Below the pieces are notes generated by a model. That model did not search any database, was not told the DNA's origin, and worked only from the letters and a program-made list of their open reading frames with translations. A stretch of DNA of 64,000 nucleotides from Haematobia irritans (taxonomy: Eukaryota > Arthropoda > Insecta > Diptera > Muscidae). A program made the translations under genes and the position numbers. The DNA is taken from contig NC_134398.1 of assembly GCF_050003625.1 (NCBI RefSeq), forward strand, positions 82,802,003-82,866,002. Direction: 5' to 3'. Every line of letters starts with the position of its first letter. Positions within the stretch are counted from its first letter, which is position 1. Shown here piece after piece: positions 34,143-45,056 of this stretch.

Positions 34143-35346
34143 GATCCGTAGGACCATCGAGATTTTCAACAACCGTCACATCAGCCGCTTCAATCGAGTC
34201 ATCAAGAATGTCCTCTTCAGAGATATCGGTGACTCTCGCAATAACCATAGGTTCAACTTTGGTGAGTTCTGAGGCAGTAGAAGCCTCCTCACGCATACGG
34301 TATCTATCCATGTCTTCAAATGTCTTGGTATCCCCCTCGACTTCGCAAGAGGATCCGCTTACTTCTGATTCAGACAGAGGCTTGTCCATTTCTGAATCCT
34401 TTAGCTGATCGTTTTTATACACCTTCATTTGGATATAATGAAAGCCATAACATACACGGCCCTCGGACTTTGCTAGATGTGGCAAAGACTGAGTGTTCAA
34501 TATAAACACTGCATGCCGTCTTGGCCCATCCACTTCATCCAAACGGCCAACCTTCCAATCAGCTGTTGGAAGATCTGGATTGCATTGTTTCAGTCTATTT
34601 AAAATAGATTCAGGGTCAGGAGGGTTTGCAGGTATCCACGCATGTGCTCTTGGTCTAGCCGGTATGTCTTTCTTCTCGACTAACTCTAGAGCAGCTCCTT
34701 CCCAAACTTCACCAATTAGTATCAGAGCAGCTTTAAAACATTCTATAGACCTCTGGTCCTCAAATGCGACTAGCTTAAATCGTCCTTGATACCAACCAGC
34801 CTCTTGGTGTCGAGGATCTGGGCCGGGAAACTTTTCCAGCACCTGTGAGTAGACGCCAGACAAAGCATTCTCAATTTCCCCCCATTTTTGCTTTGGAACC
34901 ATACCGTCCAATGCTCCTTTATTTATGATAGCCATCACAAGGCTGTCTTTAGCAACTGAGGCAAACGATCGTTGATCCCTTTTGGAGGATGGCAGCTCAT
35001 CCGGTGATCGTTCCCTTTTTCCAGCCTCAAGAATTCCTTGAGCCCATTTTAAGGAATCGCTTTGTTTAGCCGACAACGTGCTTGGGTCGACTGATCCTAA
35101 TTTCTTTAGGATAAACAAAGCATTTCTGCGTTCTTTGAATCTCTTTCGTGAGGGATTACCTCCTTTTGATGCCGTTACCTTGGAAAAGGTCCGACTTGTC
35201 AAATTGTCGCCACCTGTCGACCCGTCTACAGGTCGACTAATTGGGCCTAACTCTTGGTCATTGCCCAAATTTATAACTCCAGTCGATACCCGTCCACTGG
35301 GCCCTGAAGTTAGCAACCCAGTGGATGTCTTTGAATTTCTCTGCAT
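34117..35346 (-). CDS. LINE A ORF1 (nucleic-acid-binding type), intact
   Basis: Open frame of 409 codons from ATG (35346) to TAA. The N-terminus is rich in Ser/Thr/Gly. A basic stretch follows (NPSRKRFKERRNALFILKK). Then comes a central globular region with WAQGILEAGKRERSPDELP, GWYQGRFKLVAFEDQRSIEC and RPRAHAWIPANPPDPESIL, like ORF1 proteins of LOA/I-like LINEs (DUF4780 type; recalled, not searched). The tail is acidic and ends DGPTDPPDKSSSL. No CCHC zinc knuckle is seen. The stop overlaps the ORF2 frame. Intact coding suggests a fairly recent insertion despite the ORF2 deletion. Confidence 0.82.
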   Translation of the reverse strand: MQRNSKTSTGLLTSGPSGRVSTGVINLGNDQELGPISRPVDGSTGGDNLTSRTFSKVTASKGGNPSRKRFKERRNALFILKKLGSVDPSTLSAKQSDSLKWAQGILEAGKRERSPDELPSSKRDQRSFASVAKDSLVMAIINKGALDGMVPKQKWGEIENALSGVYSQVLEKFPGPDPRHQEAGWYQGRFKLVAFEDQRSIECFKAALILIGEVWEGAALELVEKKDIPARPRAHAWIPANPPDPESILNRLKQCNPDLPTADWKVGRLDEVDGPRRHAVFILNTQSLPHLAKSEGRVCYGFHYIQMKVYKNDQLKDSEMDKPLSESEVSGSSCEVEGDTKTFEDMDRYRMREEASTASELTKVEPMVIARVTDISEEDILDDSIEAADVTVVENLDGPTDPPDKSSSL

Positions 35347-36470
35347 GGTGGCCTAATATCCCACCACACTTGAAATTCGTAGTAGGTACTTATTACGATG
35401 ATTTTATCCGCTATTAAAAAACACGTCCGTTCCGTTCGACGGTTGAAATAACATTTTCCACCGGCTATCATACAAAACCTTTTTTCGGAGGGTTCAAGTG
35501 TGGTTCATTGTTGGGTTTAATGAACTGCCTGAATTTATTCTGATAATTGGTTGATAGTTTTGCTGCAAATAGAGGATGCTGATAAGGAATGTGGTAATTC
35601 CGAAACCATCCAACCATCTTGCAGTCTATAAGTCTTTGCCCAAATAAATTTGACAAACATTCCTTTCCTCTGTTGGTTAAACTACACTTGTAGTTTAGTC
35701 AATGTATGGTTTTAAGCTGCAACAAAAAAACAACAATGCTTAAAGATCAAAACCAACAATAACAAAACAAAACGAATGGAAAATTTTATTTCTATAGAAA
35801 ATTTTTGCAAAATTTTATTTATATAGAAAATTTTGTCAAAATTTTATTTTCTTTAAAATTCAGTGTCTTGACAATAATATTCAAGTGAAATTTTTGTTGA
35901 AATTTAGGAACAAGTACCTTTCCGATCAAAAAATACCTTTTTTGTACTTTCTTAAAAATTGTATTTTCCATCCCTGAGTAACTGGCAAAGTGACCAAAAT
36001 TTTTAAAATATGCACGTTTGGAAATATCTCTTTATTGCTTCCATCGCTAAATTAGGCAGGTTCTTTTCGCAGGTTTTGCTCCATTTCATTTACACACATG
36101 TGTTTGGCTGTTTCGTTGTTGTTCTATGGCCAAACAAAGCGAGTCATGTTCACAAAAAGAACAACAAACACACATAAAAAGCAGAAATACATTTTCCAAA
36201 AATGAAATTTGTGGTGCGAGAACAAAAACAATTTGTTTTTTTCGACCGTCGTTTGACGGGCTTTTCAACTAGTATTCTATGATTTGTGCAAGTTTTATAG
36301 GTAAGCGTTTTTCAAAATAAAATCTCCAGCTTTTCTTCAGCATCTTCGATAAGATTTTTCTATGCAGCTAAAAATATATATTTATTTATACAAAAATATT
36401 CATTCATTTCGGGGGGGGGGGTTTGATCCCCCTCATCCCCCCCCCCCCTGAATACGGCCTTGGATGCGAT

Positions 36471-36701
36471 GAACTAATGCATAGTACAGAGATCTTTATC
36501 GGAATAGTGGAATGTGATTAATGTAAAGATGATGTTACTTGAGTTTTGTTGTGTATACATGAGCGTGGGGTTGTTTTTATTTTTGTTCATTTAGTGGTTT
36601 GTGTGTGCGTGTGTTTGTTATTCGTTGATGGTTTTTGGCTGGATGAGGTGTTGTTTTCAATAAAGGCACATGTGTTTTTGTTGTTGTAGGGATGTTTTGG
36701 C
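36471..36701. other. X2 host-like segment
   Basis: GTGTTTTTGTTGTTGTAGGG and GTTTGTTATTCGTTGATGG; the inverted match in X1 reads as CAACAACAAAAACACATG. No open frame. It resembles a fly 5' leader or intron more than transposon sequence. Confidence 0.4.
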
Positions 36702-37058
36702 CAAAGACAATAAACTTGAGGAAGATATGAAATTGGCTTGCGTCATACCAAATGTTGCATTTACCATGTTAGTTCCATACATGTTTGTAATTTTTTTATT
36801 TATTTTTCGTTTTTATTTTTTTAATGAAAAACTTAATTTTCTTAATGAAACAATGTTAAATTTTAGGCTACAACAAAAAAATTACATTTTCCCCTTTATG
36901 GAAATTTATTTCGTTCACTAAATTTATTTTTATTTGCGTTTTAATGCTATGTCAATACTTGTCGTATACGCGTTTGGTTCGAGTATGAAACTAACACGGT
37001 AAATGGTTTGATCTCCTCAGTAGCCAATTTCCTATCTTCCTAGAGTTTATTGTCTTTG
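36702..37058. mobile_element. hAT MITE (357 bp) in X2
   Basis: Ends CAAAGACAATAAACT and AGTTTATTGTCTTTG, 8-bp duplication GTTTTGGC (36694-36701, 37059-37066). The site is empty in X1 (24517-24524, GCCAAAAC). No transposase. Confidence 0.9.
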
Positions 37059-37349
37059 GTTTTGGCTTTGCTTGGTTTTGTTTGGCATGCTTCAGTTGTA
37101 CAGTTGGCGTTGGCGTGGGTTGTTGCATCTTTTAAGCAGGTATGCAACATGGGAATATAAAGGCATGGAATATTTTGGATTTTTGAGACATATATTGGTG
37201 TTTGTTTATTAAACCTTTTAAATGAAAGTTATTAATATTTTATCGGTAGTTTAGAAAAAAGTTATTAAGAATATTTAGTAAAATATGTTGGAATTGAAGG
37301 TGTATTGAAATTTTCATTATTCAATGTAAAAAATTAATATTCAATTCCA

Positions 37350-38285
37350 GATGAATTTGGAAAATTTTTGTTATATCTCAGCGTACAGTTTAGTCATAAA
37401 TTGGTAAGTATTTTTTTAATATGGATTTCTTTTAAAAAGAATATTTTTTATGTATATTATTATTTGTTAATTAATTTTTTTGGAAACCAGTTTAATGTTT
37501 TTCTTTGTTGTAAAAGCAATATTTAATTTCAGAGCAACTCCAGATGGATTCAAACAAATTTAAAAAATAGAGCATTGGTAAGTTTTCTTTTAAAAATTGG
37601 CTTTCTTTCAACTAGAATATTTACGTTTTTATGACCTTTTTATCATCAAAATTACAGGTTTTTAATACCTTATGTTAGTATTTCTTTAATCAAATTTTTT
37701 GGAAACCAATGTTATATTTTTAATGTAAAAAACAAATATTTAATTTCAGAATAACCCCTTAAAATTTGGAAAAATTTTTAGTACTCCTTTGCTTGTAATT
37801 TAATAGTGAATTGGTAAGGATTCTTTAACTTTCTTTTAACCCTGTACAGTCATCCTTATTTTTTGTGCATTAACGTCATCCTTCGTCATTTTGACTACGG
37901 CTCATTTCAAGACGCTATAATTTTCATCTTGAGCGAAAAAGTGAACCAAACTTGAATTTATTTCCTTATTCAATTTGGTTTTAATTAGTATAAAACAAAA
38001 ATTCATAAAACGGTCGAATTAGTATAACTTACATTTACCAATACACTAAAATACATTTTAAATCGAAAATTTAATTACGTGTCTTCGTTTTGACGAATGA
38101 TGACTGTCTAGGGTCAACCATAATATTTTTATGCATATTATTATTTTTTTCATTAGATTTTTTGGAAACCTATTTAATAATTTTAATTAATGTAAAAAAT
38201 AAATATTTAATTTTAGAGTAACCCAAATAAATTTGGACAACTTTTTATATTTCCCCTCAGCGTACAATTTAATAGAGAATTGGTA
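37350..38285 (+). repeat. Four exon-like cassettes in X2
   Basis: Blocks start after CAATTCCAG, TTAATTTCAG, TTAATTTCAG and TTAATTTTAG and end at ATTG|GTAAGT (one GTAAGG). Positions are about 37351-37403, 37535-37580, 37751-37814 and 38217-38281. They match the four in X1 on the opposite strand. A MITE (37840-38113) lies between the last two. Confidence 0.6.
37840..38113. mobile_element. piggyBac-type MITE in X2
   Basis: CCCTGTACAGTCATC to GATGACTGTCTAGGG; TTAA precedes it and a changed TCAA follows. It occupies the same site as 23481-23761 in X1. Confidence 0.85.
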
Positions 38286-40798
38286 AGTTTTATATTAAAA
38301 CTTTGTCTTTCTTTCAACTAGAATATACATTTTTCCTTCACATCGATAACAACACAGTTTTATGAGTTTATAGAATACTTCATTATTTCTCTAATTGTTT
38401 CAGGTACACATTTTATGAGATACGTTTTCCAAAGAAAAGTTGAATTCCTTACTCCATTTCATAAAATGCCCCTAAATATGGTTACAACCTAAAATGAAGA
38501 ATTAAACAATTATATATCATTACATGGTGTTAATTTTGAACAATTTTCATTATTGCTTCCATTTTTTTTCCAGCAAGATGTGTGAAAAAATTACCTACGA
38601 TGAATAAAAAAAGGATAAGTTAAAATGTCCAAACAGCGAGTTCAAATGAACTACTCTCTGTTCCACGTGGTCATAATTTTTATTCACAAAAGCATTGTAT
38701 TAAGAACTTTCATCATAAGTTTTTATAATAAAGTACTTTTGCTTAAAGAAAGTTTAATTTTAATGTATGAACATTTTCATAATAGCAAAACGATTTGTTG
38801 TTCCTTTAATTATTTAATTTCTCTGTACTGTGGAAGGATTGATTTAAAAATAGTTTAGTTGTCGACATTTTAAACAGACTGTTAATCAATTTTTGTTATC
38901 GGGTATCCCTCAAAATAAGCAAGTAAACCAAAATAATATTGACTTTTTAACTTGGTAGGGGTATATAAATCTTATGGTGTTGTAAAAATGAACTAAAATA
39001 CAATGTTATTGATGAACTAAAATTTAAGAAAATTATAAACTAGACAAGTTGAAAAAAATCTTAAGGGCTAAATCATGGTCAATATTACTACAGTTTAGTT
39101 CATTTTGCAATGGAAAAGGGTTCACTGTTTTTTCAGTGTATATTAACTTTGTCATTCCGTTTGTAACACATCGAAATATTGCTCTAAGACCCCATAAAGT
39201 ATATATATTCTGGGTCGTGGTGAAATTCTGAGTCGATCTGAGCATGTCCGTCCGTCCGTCCGTCTGTTGAAATCACGCTAACTTCCGAACGAAACAAGCT
39301 ATAAACGCACCCCCAAATTTGGCTTGCGAGGCCTCTAAGAGAAGCAAATTTCATCCGATCCGGCTGAAATTTGGTACATGGTGTTAGTATATGGTCTCTA
39401 ATAACCATGCAAAAATTGGTCCACATCGGTCCATAATTATATATAGCCCCCATATAAACCGATCCCCCGATTTGGCTTGCGAGGCCTCTAAGAGAAGCAA
39501 ATTTCATCCGATCCGGCCGAAATTTGGTACGTGATGTTAGTATATGGTCTCTAACAACCATGCAAAAATTGGTCCACATCGGTTCATAATTATATATAGC
39601 CCCCATATAAACCGATCACCAGATTTGACCTCCGGTGCATTTTGGAGAAGCAAAATTCATCCGATCTGCTTGAAAGTTGATACGTGGTGATCGTATATGA
39701 TATTTAACAACCATGCCAAAAGTGGACCATATCAGTCCATAATCATATATAGCCCCATATAAACCGATCCCGAGATTTGGTTTTGGAGCCTCTTGGAGGA
39801 GCAAATTTGATCCGAGTGAGTTGAAATTTGGTACATGGTGTTAATATATGGTCTCTAACAACCATGCAAAAATTGGTCCACATCGGTCCATAATTATATA
39901 TAGCCCCCATATAAACCGATCACCAGATTTGACCTCCGGAACCTCTTGGAAGACCAAAATTCATCTGATTCAGTTGAAATTTGGTACGAGGTGTTAATAT
40001 ATGGCCTCAAACTTCCATGCAAAAATTGGTCGATATCGGTCCATAATTATATATAGGCCCCATATAAACCGATCCCCAGATTTGACCTCCGGAGCCCCTT
40101 GGAAGAGCAAAATTCTTCCCATTCGGTTGAAATTTGGTACGTGATGTTAGTATATGGTATCCAACAACCATGCAGGAATTGGTTCCGATCAGCCCATAAT
40201 TATATATAGCTCCCATATAAACCGATCCCCAGATTTGACCTCCGGTGCCTTTTGGAGAAGCAAAATTCATCCGATCTGCTTGAAATTTGGTACGTGGTGA
40301 TCGTATATGATATTTAACAACCATGCCAAAAGTGGACCATATCAGTCCATAATCATATATAGCCCCATATAAACCGATCCCGAGATTTGGTTTTGGAGCC
40401 TTTTGGAGGAGCAAATTTCATCCGAGTGAGTTGAAATTTGGTACATTGTGCTAGTATATGGGCGTTAACAACCATGCCAAACTAGGTCCATATCGGTCTA
40501 TAGTTATATATATCCCTCAGATAAATCGATTTCCAATCACACAAAAATTGGTCCATATCAAGTTCATAATTGTATATAGCCCCCATATAAGCGACCCACA
40601 TATTTCAATTCTGACTCTCTATCACGTATAGACTAACTCACAATTTAGAAAACGATGTTAAGAAGTTTTAAGATACCACAACCCAAGTATTTCGATTGTG
40701 GATGACAGTCTTTCGTAGAAGTTTCTACGCAATCCATGGTGGAGGGTACATAAGATTCGGCCTGGCCGAACTTACGGCCGTATATACTTGTTTTAATT

Positions 40799-41959
40799 GA
40801 AATCTCTTCAATCACGAAAATGATAGTATTAATCACCCATTTTGATTGAAAACCAACACGATTTTCAATTAAAAATTTAATTGAATTTTGTCACGGAATC
40901 AATTAATTATTTGATTGGATCAATTAAAAACGTGATTGGTTTTGACATAAAATTCAATCACAGTTTTAATTGAATCAATTAAAATTTTAATTAATTTCGC
41001 GACAAAAATCAATCAACTATTTGATTGATTCAATTATATTAGTAATTGATATTTGCAATAAATTTCAATCAAAAAATGTATATATCTTATTTAGTTTCAT
41101 AATAGAAAATATGCGTTTCTTATAAAAAATCTTCAATATTTTATTTTTCTTAATTATGCTATAGACTAAAGAATTTGGCTTTTGTTATTAGTGTGTTTTG
41201 TTCTAACATAACTTAGACATACAATTATGTTCAATAACAACTAAAGGGTTAAAAAAATTAACGATATAAATCATTATCTTCCTTATCATATTAACGATGT
41301 CAGCATGTTCCTTCTAGTATTTGGATGCGCCTAGATTTCCAATAAGTCAGCAGCCTGTAAGCTAAATTAGTTTTTCTGAAAGTAAACAGAAAAATTCGAA
41401 TTTAATTTAGTTCAATTAAAAGTTAATTTTGTTAAACATTACCTGCATAGAATATCAAGTTAAATTTTTAGTTCCAGGTTGCAGATTTATAATCTTCTTT
41501 TAGCATAAAAAGGTGTATTAAGGAGCTCGGTAATTAAATTTTAATAACAATTCCTTTCCAAAATTTCCACACTTTGAAGTCGTCTATTAAAATTTGAACC
41601 AATCAAAGACAAAAATAATGGCAAAACAATGTAATATTTGGTATTATATTGATGATACTTTGCAAATTCTGGAAATAGAAAAAATATAAATGGAAAATAC
41701 ATATTTTTTTATTTTTCATTTTTTTTAATAAAAAAAAGAACTTTTTTTACCATTACATAATTCAGCTCATTAGTTTATATATCAGATATACTGCTCTCTA
41801 CTTGGGTTCAAACTGAAAAAGGCAGGTAAAACAAAAATGCAATTTAATGCCAACGCAACTTCGCAACTTCAGGGCGAATCTTCAAAAATACCCATACCGG
41901 GATTGAGTGGTCAATTTCACGAAAAGAAATGAATAAAAAATATATTATTTTAGTCCGCT
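40799..41959. repeat. AATTGATT-rich array and AT-rich DNA, no gene
   Basis: 40799-41070 is built of AATTGATT, TCAATCA and TTAATTGA words in both orientations. 41071-41959 is AT-rich with no recognisable coding sequence. Confidence 0.55.
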
Positions 41960-41971
41960 TAATGTAAACAG

Positions 41972-44945
41972 AGACAAATATGAGCACTGTGCAAGATATC
42001 GAACACGCAGTGGAGCGGATTACTAAGGCCTTCAATATGTCACTGAAAGCTGCTTGCCCTAGAGGAAAGCCAAGGGGAAAAACTCGGCCGCCATGGTGGA
42101 CTACGGAGTTAAGTAATATGAGGAAATCCTGCAGGAAGCTCTTTAACAAAGCAAAGTCCACAAGAGCTCCGGAGGATTGGGACACTTACAAGATGAATCT
42201 GAGATCATATAAACGAGAACTGAGAAGGTCTCAACAAAACTCTTGGGATGATAACTGTAGCAGTATTGAGAATACGTCAGAGACTTCCAGACTACGGAAG
42301 GCACTAGCATCCACTAACACCGCTCCAGGTTTCATTAAAATATCGGAGGGAAATTGGACAACGTCCAGTTGGAGACGTTGGAGGTACTTTTGGACACACA
42401 CTTCCCTGGAAATCAGACGGTTGAACCATGTTCTGGTGGTGTAACAGATGCTCAGCGGTCATTTCCTATCGAGGAAATTGTGTCGGAATCTAGAATAAAA
42501 TGGGCTTTAAATAGCTTTGGACCATTCAAATCCCCCGGAGCTGATGGAATCACTCCGGCGGAATTACAAGCAGTGGCTGAAAGAATTATCCCCTGGATGA
42601 CGGTGATATATAAACGATGTGTAAACTTAGCATATATTCCAGAAAAGTGGAGGGAAACAAAAGTCGTCTTCATACCTAAAGCAGGAAAAGCCTCTCACTC
42701 GAGTGCGAAGGATTTCCGACCAATCAGCTTATCCTCATTCCTACTTAAGACCCTGGAGAGGATGATAGACATGTATCTTAGAACTAGCGTGGATTCAAGT
42801 TTGCTCTCGAAACGACAGCATGCATACTCGAAGGGCAGGTCTACTGAGACCGCTTTGTATGAACTAGTCAGCTTTATTGAAAGCTCACTATCTGTCAATG
42901 AATACACAATCGTGGCGTTTCTAGACATCGAAGGGGCGTTCAATAATGTCCATCCGAGCTCGATATTAAATGGACTGACAACTTTGAATGTTGATCCAGG
43001 TATACTTAGGCTGTTAGACGAACTTCTAATAAAGAGGCGTATTTCAGCCACACTAGGGCAAGCAAACATACAAAGGTATGTGAACAGAGGCACTCCCCAA
43101 GGAGGAGTTCTATCACCTCTTCTTTGGAATGTTGCTATAAACAACCTTCTGGTTTCCCTAGAAAAGGAAAGGATAAAAGTGGTGGCATACGCAGATGATG
43201 TGTCGCTAGCAGTCAGGGGAAAATTTCCATCCACAATCAGAGATATTATACAGAGAGCTCTCCGGATGACTGAGAAATGGGCGAAACATAATGGTCTTGG
43301 TGTAAATCCAGCAAAGACAGAACTAGTCATGTACTGCAAAGATCGCAAAACTCCCACGGTTAGGCCCATTTCCTTAGGGGGTACTGAAATTCCCTTTGGT
43401 GAGTGTGCAAAATACCTTGGCGTTATTTTGGACAGGAATCTGAATTTTAGGCTTAATATTGAAGAGAGGGCGAGAAAAGCCACGATAGCTTTGTACTCGT
43501 GCTAGAAGGCAATAGGGAAAAAGTGGGGACTAAAACCAAAAATTTTACATTGGCTATACACGGCAGTGGTTAGACCTATAATGCTATATGGTGTTGTAGT
43601 CTGGTTACCGGCACTTCACCAGCCGACAAGTTTAGACAAAGTTCAGCGTATGGCGTGCATGTGTATTTCAGGTGCATTCAGCAAGACAGGAACAAACTCC
43701 CTTAATGTCATACTGCATCTATTGCCTTTAGACATTTTGGCCAAACAGTCAGCTGCAACAACGGCTGTGCGGTTGCGCGAGCTATCGCTGTGGTCGGAAA
43801 AAAGTTACGGTCACAGTTCGGTCCTCAAAATTATGCCAGATGTGCCTAACGTAGTGGATTACACTTTGGCGAGTCCACTTTTCGACAAAAAGTTTGAGAC
43901 TCTAATTCCCAACAGTGAGGCGTGGTGTACACGGACCCCGGGGAATAAAGGATATATAGATTTCTACACTGATGGCTCCAAATTGGATGGCCAAGTGGGT
44001 TTCGGAGTATATTCTAAAGATCTGGAAATTCGAATAACGAAAAGATTATCTAATCACTGTAGTGTTTTTCAGGCTGAAATATTGGCAATAAGATAGGTGG
44101 TGAATTGGCTGAGAAGTAATGTTCCAACAAATATTGGCATTAATATATACTCAGACAGTCAACCTGCAATAAAATCCTTGGACTCTGTGTTCCTTAACTC
44201 GAAAACGGCCATAGACTGCCGCAAATCTCTCAACGAGATGGCTGAGCAGTACAATATTCACCTAATATGGGTGCCTGGCCATAGGACCATACCGGGGAAC
44301 TGCGAAGCGGATGAGTTGGCAAGGCTAGGGACTACCTTACATATTCCAGGGGAACTAGAATCTGTTGGTATGCCCCTGGCTACCTGCAAGCTCATACTGC
44401 GTGAGAAGGCTGTTATAATGGCAAATGTTCGATGGGAGAATTGCAAGGGCTGTAACGACACCAAGCAACTATGGCCCCATTTAAACTTAAACCGCACACT
44501 GATAGGCGAACTGTGTATGAACTGTCATGATGTGGAGGAAAAGGAATCAATTAAACACCTCTTGTGTGAGTGTCCTGCATTTTGTGTAAAGCGCAAGCAA
44601 CTTTTAGGAGCATATAGCTTCAGATTACTGGCGGATCTGGAAAACGTTAACTTAAGCAGTCTGCTAATGTTTTTGGAACAATCTGGTTGGTTCAACAAAG
44701 AAAAATAATCAAGAAGGTTCAGCGGTTAAAACTAGAAGTGCCCATATGTAATAGGTACTTTTAGTTAATGTGGTATCACAATGGACTGAATAGTCTAAGT
44801 GAGCCTGAATCTTAATCGGGCTGCCACTTTAACCTAACCTAACCATATGTAATAGGTACTTTTAGTAAATATGGTATCACAATGGACTGAATAGTCTAAG
44901 TGAGCCTGAATCTTAATCGGGCTGCGACTTTAACCTAACCTAACC
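41972..44945 (+). mobile_element. LINE B: LOA/I-like LINE, 5' truncated
   Basis: Same family as LINE A, opposite orientation. It is bounded by TAATGTAAA(C/T)AG at 41960-41971 and 44946-44957. The 5' truncation lies between the endonuclease and reverse transcriptase domains. The 3' end is duplicated: a 101-bp unit starting CATATGTAATAGGTAC occurs at 44743 and 44844, each ending in CTAACC repeats. Confidence 0.9.
41980..44708 (+). pseudogene. LINE B ORF2: reverse transcriptase and RNase H
   Basis: Order: linker PRGKTRPPWWTTELSNMRKS, reverse transcriptase (FKSPGADGITPAEL, AFLDIEGAFNNVHP, RGTPQGGVLSPLLWN, catalytic VVAYADDVSLAV), thumb, RNase H (DFYTDGSKLDGQ, FQAEILAIR, IYSDSQPA, WVPGHRTIPGNCEADELA) and a CxxC...HxxxxC knuckle. 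Breaks: one frameshift near 42357, TAG at 43503-43505, TAG at 44094-44096 (Glu in LINE A), and an in-frame loss of about 30 codons before CMNCHDVEE compared with LINE A. Apart from these it reads through in one frame. Confidence 0.93.
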
Positions 44946-45056
44946 TAATGTAAATAGGCTTCAATGGAAAACGGTATTCACATTTCACAATTGCTTACCT
45001 TCAATAACGTAGATTGTTTTCCATTTTTACAATACCACAAAACACAAACACAGGTA

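Larger units (their letters stand above)
32270..35460 (-). mobile_element. LINE A: LOA/I-like non-LTR retrotransposon, internally deleted
   Basis: An 11-bp target duplication CCGGCTATCAT (32259-32269, 35461-35471) bounds it. The 5' end (35460) starts TGGAAAATGTTATTTC and the 3' end is GGTTAAAG...CCTAACC-like sequence. It has ORF1, a 5' scrap of ORF2, then a deletion to the middle of the reverse transcriptase, then RNase H. Both ends are present, so the loss is internal. Confidence 0.9.
31704..35976. mobile_element. Nested small hAT in hAT-2 (holds LINE A)
   Basis: CAGGGATGGAAAATGCAG to TATTTTCCATCCCTG, 8-bp duplication AGTAACTG (31696-31703, 35977-35984). This is the same insertion as 4152-4751, reverse complemented. 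29-bp minisatellite units flank LINE A (32040-32240 and 35780-35860). Confidence 0.87.
31182..36462 (-). mobile_element. hAT-2: second copy of hAT-1, with nested hAT and LINE A
   Basis: Ends CAAGACCGTAG and TACGGCCTTG, with 8-bp duplication GATGCGAT (31174-31181, 36463-36470). X1 holds the empty site at about 24760 (ATCGCATC). It has the same G/C runs (36411-36448) as hAT-1, inverted. It lacks Z2 and instead holds LINE A inside its nested hAT. 35472-35770 is extra sequence I cannot assign. Confidence 0.9.
30619..39138. mobile_element. X2: inverted X copy carrying hAT-2 and a hAT MITE
   Basis: Ends CACAGAAAAAAAGTG and CACTGTTTTTTCAGTG, flanked by TA. Minus its insertions (hAT-2, 31182-36462; MITE 36702-37058) it is about 2.87 kb, the same as X1. 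It runs in inverted orientation relative to X1. Confidence 0.88.
30594..40798 (-). mobile_element. W element, split by the X2 stack
   Basis: 30594-30618 (TATACCCTCCACCATAGGAT) and 39139-40798 are one W copy. After X2 it continues TATATTAACTTTGTCATTCC, then GTCCGTCCGTCCGTCTGTTG, then about nine 150-153 bp units, and closes with TTCGGCCTGGCCGAAC and GGCCGTATATACTTGTTT. The uninterrupted W junction at 18568 shows that X2 duplicated TA. Confidence 0.85.

Noticed and set aside
33635..34408. Long open frames opposite the LINE genes (also 42695-43483)
   Set aside because: They are shadows of the LINE reverse transcriptase and ORF1 on the other strand.
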